Assembly: GCF_035083965.1 (NCBI RefSeq)
Contig: NC_089738.1
Location: 6,803,734 to 6,867,733 of the forward strand
DNA length: 64,000 bases
Source: Branchiostoma lanceolatum
Taxonomy: Eukaryota; Chordata; Leptocardii; Amphioxiformes; Branchiostomatidae
Reading direction: 5' to 3'
Shown here: one piece after another, positions 22,068 to 46,710 of the stretch
Numbering within the stretch: position 1 is the first letter of the stretch
Layout of the letters: the number at the start of each line of letters is the position of its first letter
Position numbers and translations under genes: made by a program
Notes under the pieces: generated by a model
What the model saw: only the letters and a program-made list of their open reading frames with translations
Databases searched by the model: none
What the model was told of the DNA's origin: nothing

Positions 22068-24675
22068 TCATATCCCACAATATAAGAAGTCTTGAGTTGA
22101 ACTTGCTTCCACAGCAGACACCATCTGAAAGAAAAGAATATATTTCATATTACAAAGTACTACGAGTTTACAAAGTTTACGAGTACTTTGATATGATATA
22201 TTTGTGTGGGTACTAGTACCCCTTCCCACTGATCCTCGACGATGGGGAACGAGCCATCATACTAGTACATTGCTTAATTTCATTCAAACCGAGGAAGTAC
22301 CTGAACAAAATCATTGAACATAATTTAAACCTGTTCCTCAAAACAAAACAAAAAAAGGAAAATCATTGCTGCCCAAAGATACACTCACTACAACACATAG
22401 ATGATCTTTGAATACTTTGTATTAGACCCTTCAATACTAACAGTCACCATACTGGCATACACCACTTAAATTTGTCAGACACATGTACCAGTATATCTAT
22501 GTGTGAGGGGAGCAGGACAATTGCTTGGCATTTTTTAGATGATAATTTCATAAAATCAGCATGATATCTGCAATACTTAGTACTTCACTGTTTAAAAATG
22601 CTTTGCTCGCTTATAGCCTGTAAAGCAGAGCTACATAATACACTATAGTCAACATGCTACACCCAACAAATGTAACGCCATTACTTTTAATAGTAATATT
22701 CCCCTGATTGTAGTGAAGATACAAGTACTAATGACCTAAAACACTTTAGAGGAAATCATGAAAATTGCATATTATTTCCTGTTGGGGGGATATTGAAGCA
22801 AACACATGTGTCAATCTGTAGATCAATATGGCTGACCAACTAACATACATGTATACAGTAGTCTATATTTCTTGGAAAAAATGCATAATATTTGATTGAT
22901 TATCCTGTATATGATTAAGAAAGATGAGTACTAATGACTTATACTAATTTGGGGGAAACAAAGCAATTCAATACTTGCCTAGGGAATATTGAAGTTACCA
23001 GATTTATGATAATTTGGTCACCCATATTTACATGTCCTTTCAAAGTCTTTATTTTCTAATCCAGACCATGGATTGATTTGATATTTCATCATAAGCTGGA
23101 AAGATATATGTACCAATGGTTCTTACTACTTTTTCAAAAATCAGACATGCTTTTATAATTCCGGGGAATTTCTTAATATGGGTGGGTGTCAACAAGTATA
23201 GAGGTCAAATTAAGGTCAACTTCAAAACTGTATATTTCATCATCAAAATCATACATTAACTTCATATTCCCATATAAGTTGTAGGGATATACGTACTAAT
23301 GATTCTAACTATTTTTCCAAAAATCAGACATTTTTTTATAATTCCGGGGAATTTTGGAATGGGACTAGGTGTCAATGATATAACATGTGAAAAGTAGGTC
23401 AAGTTCCAAAGTGTATATTCTGTAATCAAAATCATGGATTGACTTGAAATTCCTACATAACTTGGGGACATATAAGCACTAATGATTCCAAGAACTTTTC
23501 TCAAAATCAGACATGTTTTTATATTTCCGGGGAATTTTTGAATGGGACTAGGTGTCAGTAATATAAGACCTGAAAAGTAGGTCAAGTTCCAAAGTGTATA
23601 TTTTGTCATCAAAATCATGGATTGACTTGATATTCCTACATAAGTTGGATGGATATAAGCACTACTGATTTTAAGAACTTTTTTCAAAATCAGACATTTT
23701 CTTATAATTCCGGGGAATTTTTGAATGGGGCTAGGTGTCAATAATGTTACACCTGAAAAGTAACTCAAGTTCCAAAGTCAATATTTTGTCATCAAAATCA
23801 TGGATTGACTTGATATTCCTACATAAGTTGGATAGATATAAGCACTACTGATTCTTAGAATTTTTTTCAAAATCAGACATGTTTTTATATTTCCGGGGAA
23901 TTTTTGAATGGGACTAGGTGTCAATAATGTAACACCTGAAAAGTAGGTCAACTTCCAAAGTGTATATTCTGTAATCAAAATCATGGATTGACTTGGCATT
24001 CCAATATAAGTTGGCGTGATATAATAACTACTGATTATAACAACTTTTTCCAAAATCAGACATGTTTTTATAATTCCGGGGAATTTCTGAATGGGGCTGG
24101 GTGTCAACAACATTAGAGGTCAAATCAAGGTCAACTTCCAAACTGTATATTTCTTCATTACCTGCATATATCAACATCAAATTCCCATGTCAGTAAGAGG
24201 GTTATATTGACTACTGATTCCTGCCATTTTGACAATATTTACATTAGTTGATCACATTCTGGAAGATGTTGACATGACCACACTCCAGCAAAGTGGGGAG
24301 GGGGGCTGATGGACACAATGACAACTTGTCAAGTCATTTTCTCACGATCGGCTTGGCTGATTGACTTCAAATTTTCTGTGTATGTAGGGTCTATCTAGCT
24401 GTGACAAAGCGTCGAATTCAATTGAAGCTACGTATATCTATAATCATTTAGGACTCTGTTTAACACCTCCAAAGGGCAAAATATGCTGTATCTGGAGATA
24501 GAAAACGCGAAAGAAGGGCAACAGGCATTTTACGAAGTACACATGTCATGCCAAGTGGAACACCACTATATCCTCTGCCCATACGTACCTTCCATGAATC
24601 TGCACACTGCTGAATAAACGCACAGTCCCGGGGGGTCTGCATCACGTCATTGCTCCAAAATCCGACCGCCGCCAT
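22068..24675 (-). CDS. Possible two-exon gene for a ~47-residue protein
   Basis: Exon 1, 24675-24589, starts with ATG in an ATGGCGGCG context and reads MAAVGFWSNDVMQTPRDCAF and nine more residues to DSWK, then a GTACGT donor. A good acceptor (TTTCTTTCAG) precedes 22124. From there MVSAVEASSTQDFLYCGI and a TGA at 22068 follow in the same phase (0/0). The product would be 47 residues with Cys at 18, 24 and 45. No family is recognised. Supporting points are the CpG-containing, GC-richer first exon, the matching phases, and a head-to-head position with the RBR ligase start at 25137. Against it, the predicted protein is very short and internal exons may have been missed across the 2.4 kb intron, much of which is the 183-bp tandem array. 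Confidence 0.35.
23060..24170 (-). repeat. Six-copy tandem array, ~183-bp unit
   Basis: The landmark CCGGGGAATTT recurs at about 23163, 23346, 23529, 23711, 23894 and 24077, a period of 182-184 bp. Each unit also contains TCAAAATCATGGATTGACTT, TATAAGTTGG-like sequence, AAAATCAGACATG.TTTT and GGGACTAGGTGTCA. Because 183 is a multiple of three, the minus strand has a repeating 61-residue frame, including LLTPSPIQKFPG and YVGISSQSMIL. It is open from 24113 to 23262 except for one TGA near 23775. Probably non-coding intronic satellite. Confidence 0.85.
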
Positions 24676-25136
24676 TTTGGTGCGTTAAGCCTCAACCTTC
24701 CCAGGTTGCATCGTTTCATCACCCCTTGTGATTGGACACCATGACGGAACCTCGGAAAGTACCATTTTAGATGGGGCTGTACCATTTAGGTGCCATAGGG
24801 ATGGTCTCTCCTTTTGCCTTGAATAAAACATGCACTTATAAATGAGAATGTTGCCGCTAATTTTTCAAGCTTCATACTTCGTCGGTACTGTGGTACATGG
24901 AAGCATACGGAGAAGTTCACATTTTGCATTCGCTAGTGTTTACGTCAATTAGGAATTCCACTTTCCCCCCTCTATACCCGGCGCATTGGTATGTCCTAAT
25001 TTTCGACTACGAAAGAGCACGGTAAGCCCCTCAGTACATGTTTTTCAGTCATATCACACAGCAGTGCTGTTTCGGTACGGTAACGGTACATTACTGATTC
25101 GAGTTTTATCATATTTCTCCTTCCCTAATCGACAAG
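24676..25136. promoter_or_regulatory. Divergent promoter region between small gene and RBR ligase
   Basis: The two ATG codons point away from each other across 461 bp. The segment includes duplicated block D2 copy b (24780-24950). No TATA box at a convincing position was recognised; this is inferred from gene orientation only. Confidence 0.4.
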
Positions 25137-27917
25137 ATGCCCGAGGGAAACGACATCTGGCAGTTTTTTGTCAGGGGGCTACGTGGAGAGACAACTATTG
25201 TGAGGATTCACAAGGTACCTTAACTTTACGTTACGTTATGAACATAGTGGAAGGATAATGGAAAAGAAGTATGGCCTAGAAGCATTAAGAACTTAAGTTA
25301 AGGGAAAAGGGCCTCTCCTGACAAGTAGCACTTTTTTTCCTAAGGATAGTGCCACACGTTGATTGGATCAGAATATTGTACCTTTTATGAAATAGACGTA
25401 CGTCGTGAAATTACGAGCGGGCATCCTATAGTATTGGGCTGAACCCACTTAGGAAATTCCGTCAGCTCTTCGTCAATTTTACCCTTGCGATCACACTGAT
25501 GTGTGAATCATGTGCATTAGTGCGATGACTTTGCGTATGAGACATGGTACATGATGTGTTGCCTGTTTGGTGATGATTATGATGTTTCACGTCTGTTCGG
25601 TCGGTGCAATAATTTGCGCCCGAATACTTTTGCCGCCTACTGTGTTTTAAAAGGGAGGGAGCCGACGACGTTTAGTTCATTTTCACGCGTACGCATGTTG
25701 TATATTGTACGCTAAACTCAACCATATTCGACTTTGTACCCTCCTTGTGCACCGTACAACAAACTTTGAAGCGTCTGTGCTTCTCACATCTCACATTGGT
25801 GAACTAAGCATGTAAATTCCCATAAGTTACTTCAAGGACAAGCCATCTTGCCCACTTCGGAACCAGGTTACATGTTCGCAACAAAGCCGCTAGGTGGCGC
25901 AAACTCTAATAATTTGTTGGTAAATCGGTACTTTGCACCTTTTTGCAGGATGCCACAGTAAACGAACTGATCAACAAGATCAGCGAGATGAATGGCATAC
26001 CTCCCAAGACACAGCGCATCCTTTACACAACTACGCAGCTTGTGTATGATCATAAGGAGAAGAAATACCTGTCGGACTACCAAATGGAAGACCAGTCCAA
26101 CCTCACCGTCGTTCTGCGTCTGAAGGGAGGCAGCACCGTGGAAGACTTGTCTCCTCCCCCGAAGCAACTGGACGAAGACGTCGAGACTACCGAGGCTCCC
26201 GATATGATCAGTTGGGAAGATGACCCCAACACGCCCCGAGCCAAGATGTCCTGTGGCCATGCTATCACCCCGGATACACTCACAACGTTCTGCGAGAGTC
26301 TGCTGACGTAAGTATTCAGTAAAGCATTTAGTATTCTACTCAATTCCCCAGGTGACCCTCTATTTTCTAATTAATCAAATTAAACAACTCCAGTCTATGG
26401 CTTGATGCAATGTGCCTGACAAGGCCTGACAAAAGTTAGGTTACAAAAAATATTTCAGGGGCAATAAGAAAATTTTTATACTTGCAGTTTTTCCATAATA
26501 GGACTCAAATACATGTAACGTATGTAGTTTTGGCAGATGGCAAATTAACAGATACCAATCATGCAAATAAATTCTTGATTTGTATGATTAATGAAAAGGT
26601 GCCATAATGTTTCTAAGTGGTAAATGATTGGACTGCTAACATTAACTTGTTTTGTAAGTTCATCAATAAACTTTCAATTGTGACCTGTGTAAGTTAGTTA
26701 ATTTGTACATGACCAAGCATAGATTATGCAAATGTGAAAGTCATTTGCATAATCCAAATATTTCATGGAGATATGAGGTCTCCGAACTCTTGTTATGAAA
26801 GCCTTTGGTATCTGTTGAAAATATTTAGACATTAAGCAACATCTTAGAATGTATTTTGAGTTCTAGGATGGGCGTCGCTAAGAGATCGGTGCATTACGCT
26901 TCACTTTGTATTCTCTTATTGATTTATCTAGTGCAGGGAAATGCGTCTTCAAGTGTCCTTACATCGGTCCAAATGGGCACTGTGGCAAGGAATGGCCCTA
27001 TCTGGAGGTCCGCCGCCTCGCCGTTCTCACACCGGATGAGAAGAAGCAGTTCGAAACCAAAATCTCCGACAACTTCCTCCGCAAGGGGATGGGCATCCAG
27101 GAGTGTCCCGAGTGTCACTCATACTGTGAGCGTATCAACAAGAAAGACAAGCGCGTGGTGTGCCCCCTGTGCTCGGCCTCTGGTCGCGTGGAGTTCCACT
27201 TCTGCTGGCACTGCCTGCACAAGTGGGTTGGAGGAGGTGTTGAGAAGTGCGGCAACGACAACTGCAGCGGGGAAGACCCACGCCTGAAGATCCTCCGCGA
27301 CTGCAAGAAGAAGACCATCGTGGGTGTCAAGGACTGCCCCGCCGTCAGGGCCTGCCTGAAGTGCGGCATGCTCATCGAGCACGAGAAGGCCTGCAAGCAC
27401 ATGGTACGGTTTTGTAACTTGCCAATTTATCAGACGACTTTGCCTTGATTTGTCTTGTTACTGCTTTACTTCAGAGAATCATTTTTAATTGACTTAAACA
27501 AGAAGCACAAATATGAAATCTACATTTTGAAATCTAGTCCCTCTGAAATGCTATTTCCTGCATTCTGAGGGGCAAACTTTGCTGGAAGAGTAAGCTATAA
27601 GCTAAGTTTAATGACATTTCTGTTTGTAACAAGAAATACAGAAAGGTTTCAGCTTGAGTTTTGGGAGACGACGCCCTCCCGAATATTCTTTTCGCCGGAG
27701 GCGCGACATGGAAAATTTTGAAATTTTTGACCCATTGAAACGCTGTTTCCTAAATTTTGATTGATATTTATCCTATTTCCAGGCCTGTGTCTGCGGCCAG
27801 AAGTTCTGCTTCATCTGCCTGAAGAAGCCCACCCTGTCCGGAAGCTACTCGTGTGGCAGTTACAACAGCCCGTGCAAGATAGCTGACGTGCAGAAGACCA
27901 TCCCTGGCGACGACTAA
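25137..27917 (+). CDS. Ubiquitin-like domain RBR (RING-IBR-RING) E3 ligase, four exons
   Basis: Exons 25137-25214, 25949-26307, 26932-27403 and 27783-27917 join in phase to 347 codons. Residues 6-87 are a ubiquitin-like domain (QFFVRGLRGETTIVRIHKDA ... NLTVVLRLKGG), ending in a diglycine at 86-87. A linker leads to a RING1-like segment (MSCGHAITPDTLTTFC ... CGKEWPYLEVRRLA). An IBR follows (CPECHSYC, CPLC, FCWHCLHKW), then RING2 (ACLKCGMLIEHEKACKHM-ACVCGQKFCFIC). In RBR ligases the RING2 cysteine before HM receives ubiquitin as a thioester; here it is Cys300, in EKACKHM, so catalysis should be intact. The C-terminus YSCGSYNSPC is cysteine-rich. Exon 3 uses the acceptor TTTATCTAG at 26931, not the CAG four bases later, because only the former keeps the frame. 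Intron 2 contains a dispersed repeat. The architecture resembles an expanded fish/amphioxus ligase family of unclear function; substrate unknown. The neighbouring UBE2L-like E2 is a plausible partner. Confidence 0.88.
26480..26810 (-). mobile_element. Dispersed repeat (ATCTCCAT family) in RBR intron 2
   Basis: It contains GGACTCAAATACATGTAACG, GCAAATTAACAGATACCAAT, CATTTGCATAATCC and TCATGGAGATATGAGGTCTC, and ends CCGAACTCTTGTTAT. This is the reverse of the start of the block at 13050, so it is an inverted copy of the same family. Confidence 0.55.
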
Positions 27918-28141
27918 AAGGCTTGTACTTGTGGAACGTATTCCACTCTTCCATCGCTAGTTGGCAAAATTGAAACTAATTGATACAAATTTCCATTTGC
28001 ATCCGAAGTGTCACAATAGAGGACACTTCACTGAAAGATGCCCAGAAAGCAAGCTGATTCCGTGACTTGAAGATGCTGTGGGAAGCTTCATTAACAAGAT
28101 TGGCATCGTAATACGTTGCCATGGTGACGGTGGTGTTTGTT

Positions 28142-30240
28142 ATGTTTAGCCATAAGTATGGCTAAACATATTGCTTTCTCTCATGTTTCTTCTTCTTCTT
28201 CTTCTTCTTCTCCTCCTGTCAAATCTTCAAATCGATTCATCTCTGTCATTTTTTGACCAAATGACCTGAAATTTGGTACAGAGGTAATGTAGGCAAAAAC
28301 CAATGTGCGTTCTTTGCCTTGTTTTGATATTGACCTTGAAAGTGATTTTATTGAGGTTTTTAGGCTATTTTTAGCATATCTTGGCCTCCTGCGCCCTGGT
28401 ATTTCAACCGAATGACCTGAAATTTCCTGTATATGTGGCTTGAACAAATATTTAAAGGACTACATTCCCATTTTTGGCATACATATATTCAAAACGATTT
28501 ATTTTGGGCTTTCTTGACAATATTTGCCACTTCTGTCACTTTCAATACTACATATGACCTACAGGTCATTGACCCCGAGTGCCTTGCACCTGGCCAAGCT
28601 GGAAGTTTGCTTACGAGGAGGAAAGACCGGACATAAACATTGAACGTGATTATCAGGAAAACACCATGTTCCCTTAAACTCAGTGGTTAAATTGCAGTTT
28701 AGGAAATTTTATAACAGAAAACAAGTTAAATCAATGATTTTGTGAATGTTTATTCTAGCATTAGTTATTCCAGATATTTTCAAACTCCAAATTCTTCAAC
28801 ACAACACGGGAGATCGTTTCTCCTCAGACTGGCGCGACGTAGCGTCCACCACCAGGCCTTCCTACATGTCCTACGTACGGGCGTATGGATCGTAGAATTC
28901 GGCAAAAAAGGAATGATTAGGCCAGTAGAGTCAGTCCCCGGTAAGGTCAATGATTCGCCCCTTTGCGCTAGCTTGTAACGTTAAATGAATGTACCCTCTG
29001 GTGGCCAAACTTCACTGACAAACTTTCTCCCTATTATCATCATGAGCTTGCGTTAGTCTGGTACTAGTGACTATTATGTGCCGGGAATGTTTATCTATCG
29101 CACGTTCAACCATGATAAATGGTCGGCCGTTGCGAAAATTTGGAATCCCATGCTGTTGATTTTCGTGATTGAATCTGTACGAAAATATATTTTCATGTCG
29201 TTCATGTTTTTGGGACGGACGCCGGGACGGGGTGAATTTTTTCTATCATTTTCGTCCCGTTAGTAATGCAAATCGAATCGTGTTGCACAAGAGGCAAAAC
29301 ACTAAAAACGTGGGTCTTGTGGAGTGTTTTGGAGCGGGAAAATGCCGGATATTAGCGGTGCCGAACAGTGTACATCGTCGCGCGCGGGTGACGCTCCGTC
29401 AAAACAAATCCGCTGGTGGTCTAGCGCGGCCACCGAAAATAGGCAGAAACACACAGGAGGACTTAGCACCTTCGTTTATGAGGGCAATTGTGAAAATCTT
29501 TTGTTACAAATTGTTCGAACATTGAAACATTTGGATAGATGGTTTGAAACTGTTCTAAATAAAGAGATTTTTGTGTAGTTACGTTCGAAATGTTTCCAAC
29601 GTATGTGAAATAAGTTCAAACATGTTATAAGTTTCAATTCTAATTGTTTGAACACTTTAGAACTATTGTGACTTAGACATTCTTTTAATCAAAATAGTTC
29701 AAACATATTACAAATATTATATTAAAACCCTCTCGGTGACTTTGAATTGACTCAAATATGTTGTTTTTGGTCAGTTTCCTTCGTCTCCTGTCAAATCTTC
29801 ATATGTATACTATGGAAAACTTCATTCTTCCCTGGGGTTGATCTTTTTTAATTCAATTTTGAACTAGGTTGATTATGCGCAAGAGTGTAATTTTCAGCGG
29901 ATATTTTTCGACTGGTTTACATGGAAATGGCACGGAATATCCCATTCTTGCAAGGGGAGGATTATTTAATTATTTCTTTCAATTTTGAGCTGGAATGATT
30001 ATGAAAAAGTCCATTTTTTAGCAGAAGTGTATTTGTTAATCAATTAGTGGATATGGTTGTGGACTGGTCCATATTGTGTTGAGGTGCTACTGGAAGACTC
30101 AATTTGGACTGGGGTGATTCATTTTTTTAGTGCAAGTATTTTAGAATGGTCCATTGTTATTTTGGGAGAGTCCATTTTTTGCATGGCGAGGAGTATGGCT
30201 AAACATGCTGTATTTGCTCGCAAATGTTGCCTTTCTAGTT
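28142..30240 (+). mobile_element. 2.1 kb TATGGCTAAACAT repeat, intact copy 2
   Basis: It opens with the near-perfect palindrome ATGTTTAGCCATAAGTATGG-CTAAACAT and ends with GAGTATGGCTAAACATGCTG..GCAAATGTTGCCTTTC. It is almost identical, in reverse, to 43853-46000; an 84-codon frame within it (29324-29578) is the same in both. Interior differences are clustered near 28840-28870, where copy 3 has about 60 extra bases. No transposase or reverse transcriptase was seen. Class unknown; non-autonomous. Confidence 0.8.
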
Positions 30241-30249
30241 TATGTTTTC

Positions 30250-30580
30250 GTTTTTTAGCCAACATGCAAAGAAGGACCTCACTTGCATAAATTATATCAG
30301 TTGATCACCTTCTCACCCAAATAACACAAGTTGACCAATGTATGAAGTCTTGTCTTCACAAAAAAAGGATATTGTACCATTTCCTCATAAATTATGTAAA
30401 TTTTAAGGTTGCACAAACCTACCCACCTACCAATTATGAAGACAATCTATCCAAGCATTCTTGAGTTATCGTCCCGTGGACTTTCACATTCCTGTACAAT
30501 TCCTAGAAATGTTGCAAACTGCACAAAATATATATATACCATTAGGCTCGCCCTTGAGGCGTCGCCAAAAAGATGGTCTA
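30250..30580 (+). repeat. Dispersed repeat ending TTAGGCTCGCCC...GTCGCCAAAA, copy 1
   Basis: It shares AGACAATCTATCCAAGCATT-type sequence, TTGAGTTAT.GTCC.GTGGACT, TGTACAATT.CTAGAA and TATACCATTAGGCTCGCCC with 33570-34056. The other copy lies in DKC1 intron 14. Its left part resembles the ATCTCCAT family. Confidence 0.55.
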
Positions 30581-32082
30581 CAAGGTAGCAGAGGTATCTT
30601 AACCCGGACAATTGGATAACACCCGGGGAGCATTTGGCTATCGTCAACGATTATGGACAAAGCTGAAGCAGAGAAAGATACAAATTATCCAAGGACCCCA
30701 AATACACATCCATATATGGTCCAGGATATCCTCAGATGAGGCCTAGAAATTGACAAACGTAGCCCACCCTGTTTTTATTTAGTCCAGTATCATAGAATGA
30801 TAGGTTGATGTCTGTTGGTCATTTTTAGGTATATTGTTCTATGGTCCAGGTGGGACATCATGGTTCTAGAGCTCTTTACTCAAATTTACGCAAATTAGGC
30901 AATCATACCATAAATTGAATGTATGCCAGACATTTTCAATGCTAAGAAAAAAAACTAGCCGATTGTGACTTTCACAAATTGTAACATCATTTGGACAAGT
31001 ATTATAACAGTTATGCTACTCTATTTCCAAAACGGTTGTGGTGAGTGTACATGTGGGCTACGAGACCATTTTTTCAGGTATCTCCCCCTTGACTAAAAGA
31101 TCAAAACGTCCACAAGACAAAGCTACTCCAACTTTGATTTTGACTGTGAAACAAATTTTCCGCACCAGTGATTATCTGAAGCCTTGGACTAAACAGTAAT
31201 TACTCGTGAATGAATTTTGCCTCATGACATGAACTCTGCTCAAAATGTAATGAATCTAGTACGAGTGCTTTTGTTGTGTAACTGTAATCTTTAAGTAATA
31301 ATCTAGAACGATCTAGTTTTGGTTCCTTGAACATTAGAGACTTGAAATTGTTGGGTGCATTTTGTACTTGTAGAGTTTTATGACGCTTTTGCGCATAGTT
31401 ACTGTATCAATAATAAACTTAATTGAATGACCATATCATAACATGTTGGGAATCGATATCTGTGGTCGAGTCAGCATTATCTTAGCATCTTTAAAAATCT
31501 GTTATGATACTGTTTGTGGATTACTGTCTGATTTTTTGCTATCTTTAAAGTTTAAGATATAGTAGCAGTATCTGGAATTACTGTAATGCCCACTACGCTT
31601 AGCCTCTACCAGGCCCAGCGGATCGCTGAGAAAATAGAGTGAATTGTATAAAAAAAGAAAGAAATATGGAGTTAAACTAATCATACCTTAATTGTCCAAC
31701 TATAATAAAGACACTGAACCCCTGTTGCGTAATTTGTGTTGCATATTTAGTAAGTAACTACCAGTAGTTAAAGAAAGAACCTTCAGAAAACTGTACTTTT
31801 CAACAGTTTATTTTCCAGCTCCTCTGGAAAGAGTATCTTACAAATAAACGTTACCTTGTTTAGTAACAACGTTACAACCATGTTGGAAAAAAAAAGAGAA
31901 AGATTTTTATCTTAGTAAACATCAACTAATACAAATAAACAGAAATTACAAATAACAGTAGGCTGTTATTGTTAGGTTACAAAACTATGACAAGAAAAGT
32001 GATTTTGTAAAAGCAAAGACAACTACATGAACTTGATGTATCTGTACAATACTTCATCTTTGATGCTTGACGACCTCTGACC
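30581..32082. other. Intergenic, no gene recognised
   Basis: AT-rich sequence with no family-like open frame, lying between the 3' ends of the RBR ligase (+) and DKC1 (-). TTTATT at 31807 would read AATAAA on the minus strand and could be a distal DKC1 polyadenylation signal; this is weak evidence. Confidence 0.3.
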
Positions 32083-32163
32083 TTAACCTTTAGCACACTG
32101 AAGTAGCCATTTGGCAACCAATTCCTTATTGGTTACAGAGTTAGGCAGCAGGGAGAAGGTTAA
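32083..32163 (+). mobile_element. 81-bp TTAA-bounded mini-element, copy A
   Basis: It begins TTAACCTTTAGCACACTGAA and ends AGGCAGCAGGGAGAAGGTTAA. Copies of exactly the same length lie at 55094-55174 (+) and 63149-63229 (-). All three are bounded by TTAA, and the bases inside each end are CCTT / AAGG. Confidence 0.75.
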
Positions 32164-33059
32164 CAACAAGTGTACCTTTTTGGTCAAACACTTCACCGTA
32201 ACAGTTTCACGTAAAACGTTACACAAACTGAGAGACACAAAACTGTGCAAAGATGATTTTGAAGATCATTCGAGTCACAAATGAAAACATAGCCGACCTT
32301 AACAAAGTATTCAGAGGAATCCTACATGGGTCTGTACTTAACCATATCTGTACATCTATTTTTGTCACATTTCTTTTCTCCCATGATTTTCAATTTTGGG
32401 GCAGGCCAATAGTAATCAATGATTCATTTTTCCAAAATTTGACATCATGCCTTTTTTTGTGCATATTGTATATTTTCATCCCCTTGTCAACTTGCAATCT
32501 TTGATTAACACCCAAAACAACACAAAACATAATTTCAATTACTTTTTAACTGAAAAGTTGATGTTTCGTCCAATAATAAAGCTTTTTGTTCTCAAAGTTG
32601 TAATAATTAGAACATGACTGAAATGTCATAGTTGGTCCACTATGTTATGATATCAAAAGAATCTAAAATCCAATGAAAACTATGAAAGGACAATACAAGT
32701 ATACTAGGTTGGGACCAAGTTTACAAAATTATATAGGCCTGTGTCATGTTGGTAGAACTGAGGTCATTTTAATTTTGTTCAGGGCATTTTCCAATCATAT
32801 AGTTCATTCGATTCTACTGCATCAAATATATTTTGTTGCAATCATACTCAGTTCATGTTTTGGCAATCAATGATAGTATCAATTTACTAACACCACTTTT
32901 TCTAAAAAGTTAGTAATGCTTTAGGGCCAGAAGCCACTTTGCAAGTATCAAAAGTTCTAAAACCAAATGATACATGTATTCTTTTTGTTATGAAAAACAA
33001 AAACAAGATGAAGAAACTGAAGAAGTCTGTTTTGTCTTACAAGGCTATGGTTCCATAAC

Positions 33060-46469
<13,410 letters not shown>

Positions 46470-46640
46470 CTTGCTTCTACGCACGCTGCTTGTTGGTTTA
46501 GTGCGCATGTGCCATGACCTTTGTCCTATTTTTTCCTTTCACTACAAAAACACACGCAAAACTGGAAGTCTTCAAATTAATGCTGTTTTTCTGGCTAAAA
46601 TAACGACAAAAACAACGAAATTATCGAGGAGAAGGTGTTT
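46470..46640. promoter_or_regulatory. Shared bidirectional promoter of DKC1 and ERCC5
   Basis: The DKC1 start codon is at 46469 (minus) and the first ERCC5 donor (GTAAGT) is at 46711 (plus), so the two transcription starts must lie within roughly 200 bp. No TATA box was seen. Exact start sites cannot be placed from sequence alone. Confidence 0.6.
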
Positions 46641-46710
46641 TTAAGTTTTCTCTATAGTTTCTTTTCCCGTGGCTTTCTGAGAAGGTTTTACGCAGCTGAA
46701 TTTGGCCTTG
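46640..46710 (+). other. ERCC5: Untranslated first exon of ERCC5 (3' end placed, 5' end uncertain)
   Basis: A strong donor, GGCCTTG|GTAAGTGG, at 46711 pairs with the acceptor CATTTTGCAG at 47595. The second exon then has 29 bases of 5' UTR before ATG 47625. The start of this exon is a guess. Confidence 0.5.

Noticed and set aside
26856-27402. Open frames overlapping RBR exon 3 in other frames and on the minus strand
   Set aside because: Codon shadows of a GC-rich exon; only the Cys/His frame matches RBR spacing and splices in phase.
29324-29578. 84-codon frame conserved in two places (also 44507-44761) as a real protein
   Set aside because: Identity is explained by the recent duplication of the 2.1 kb repeat; no conserved motif and it is absent from the older copy.
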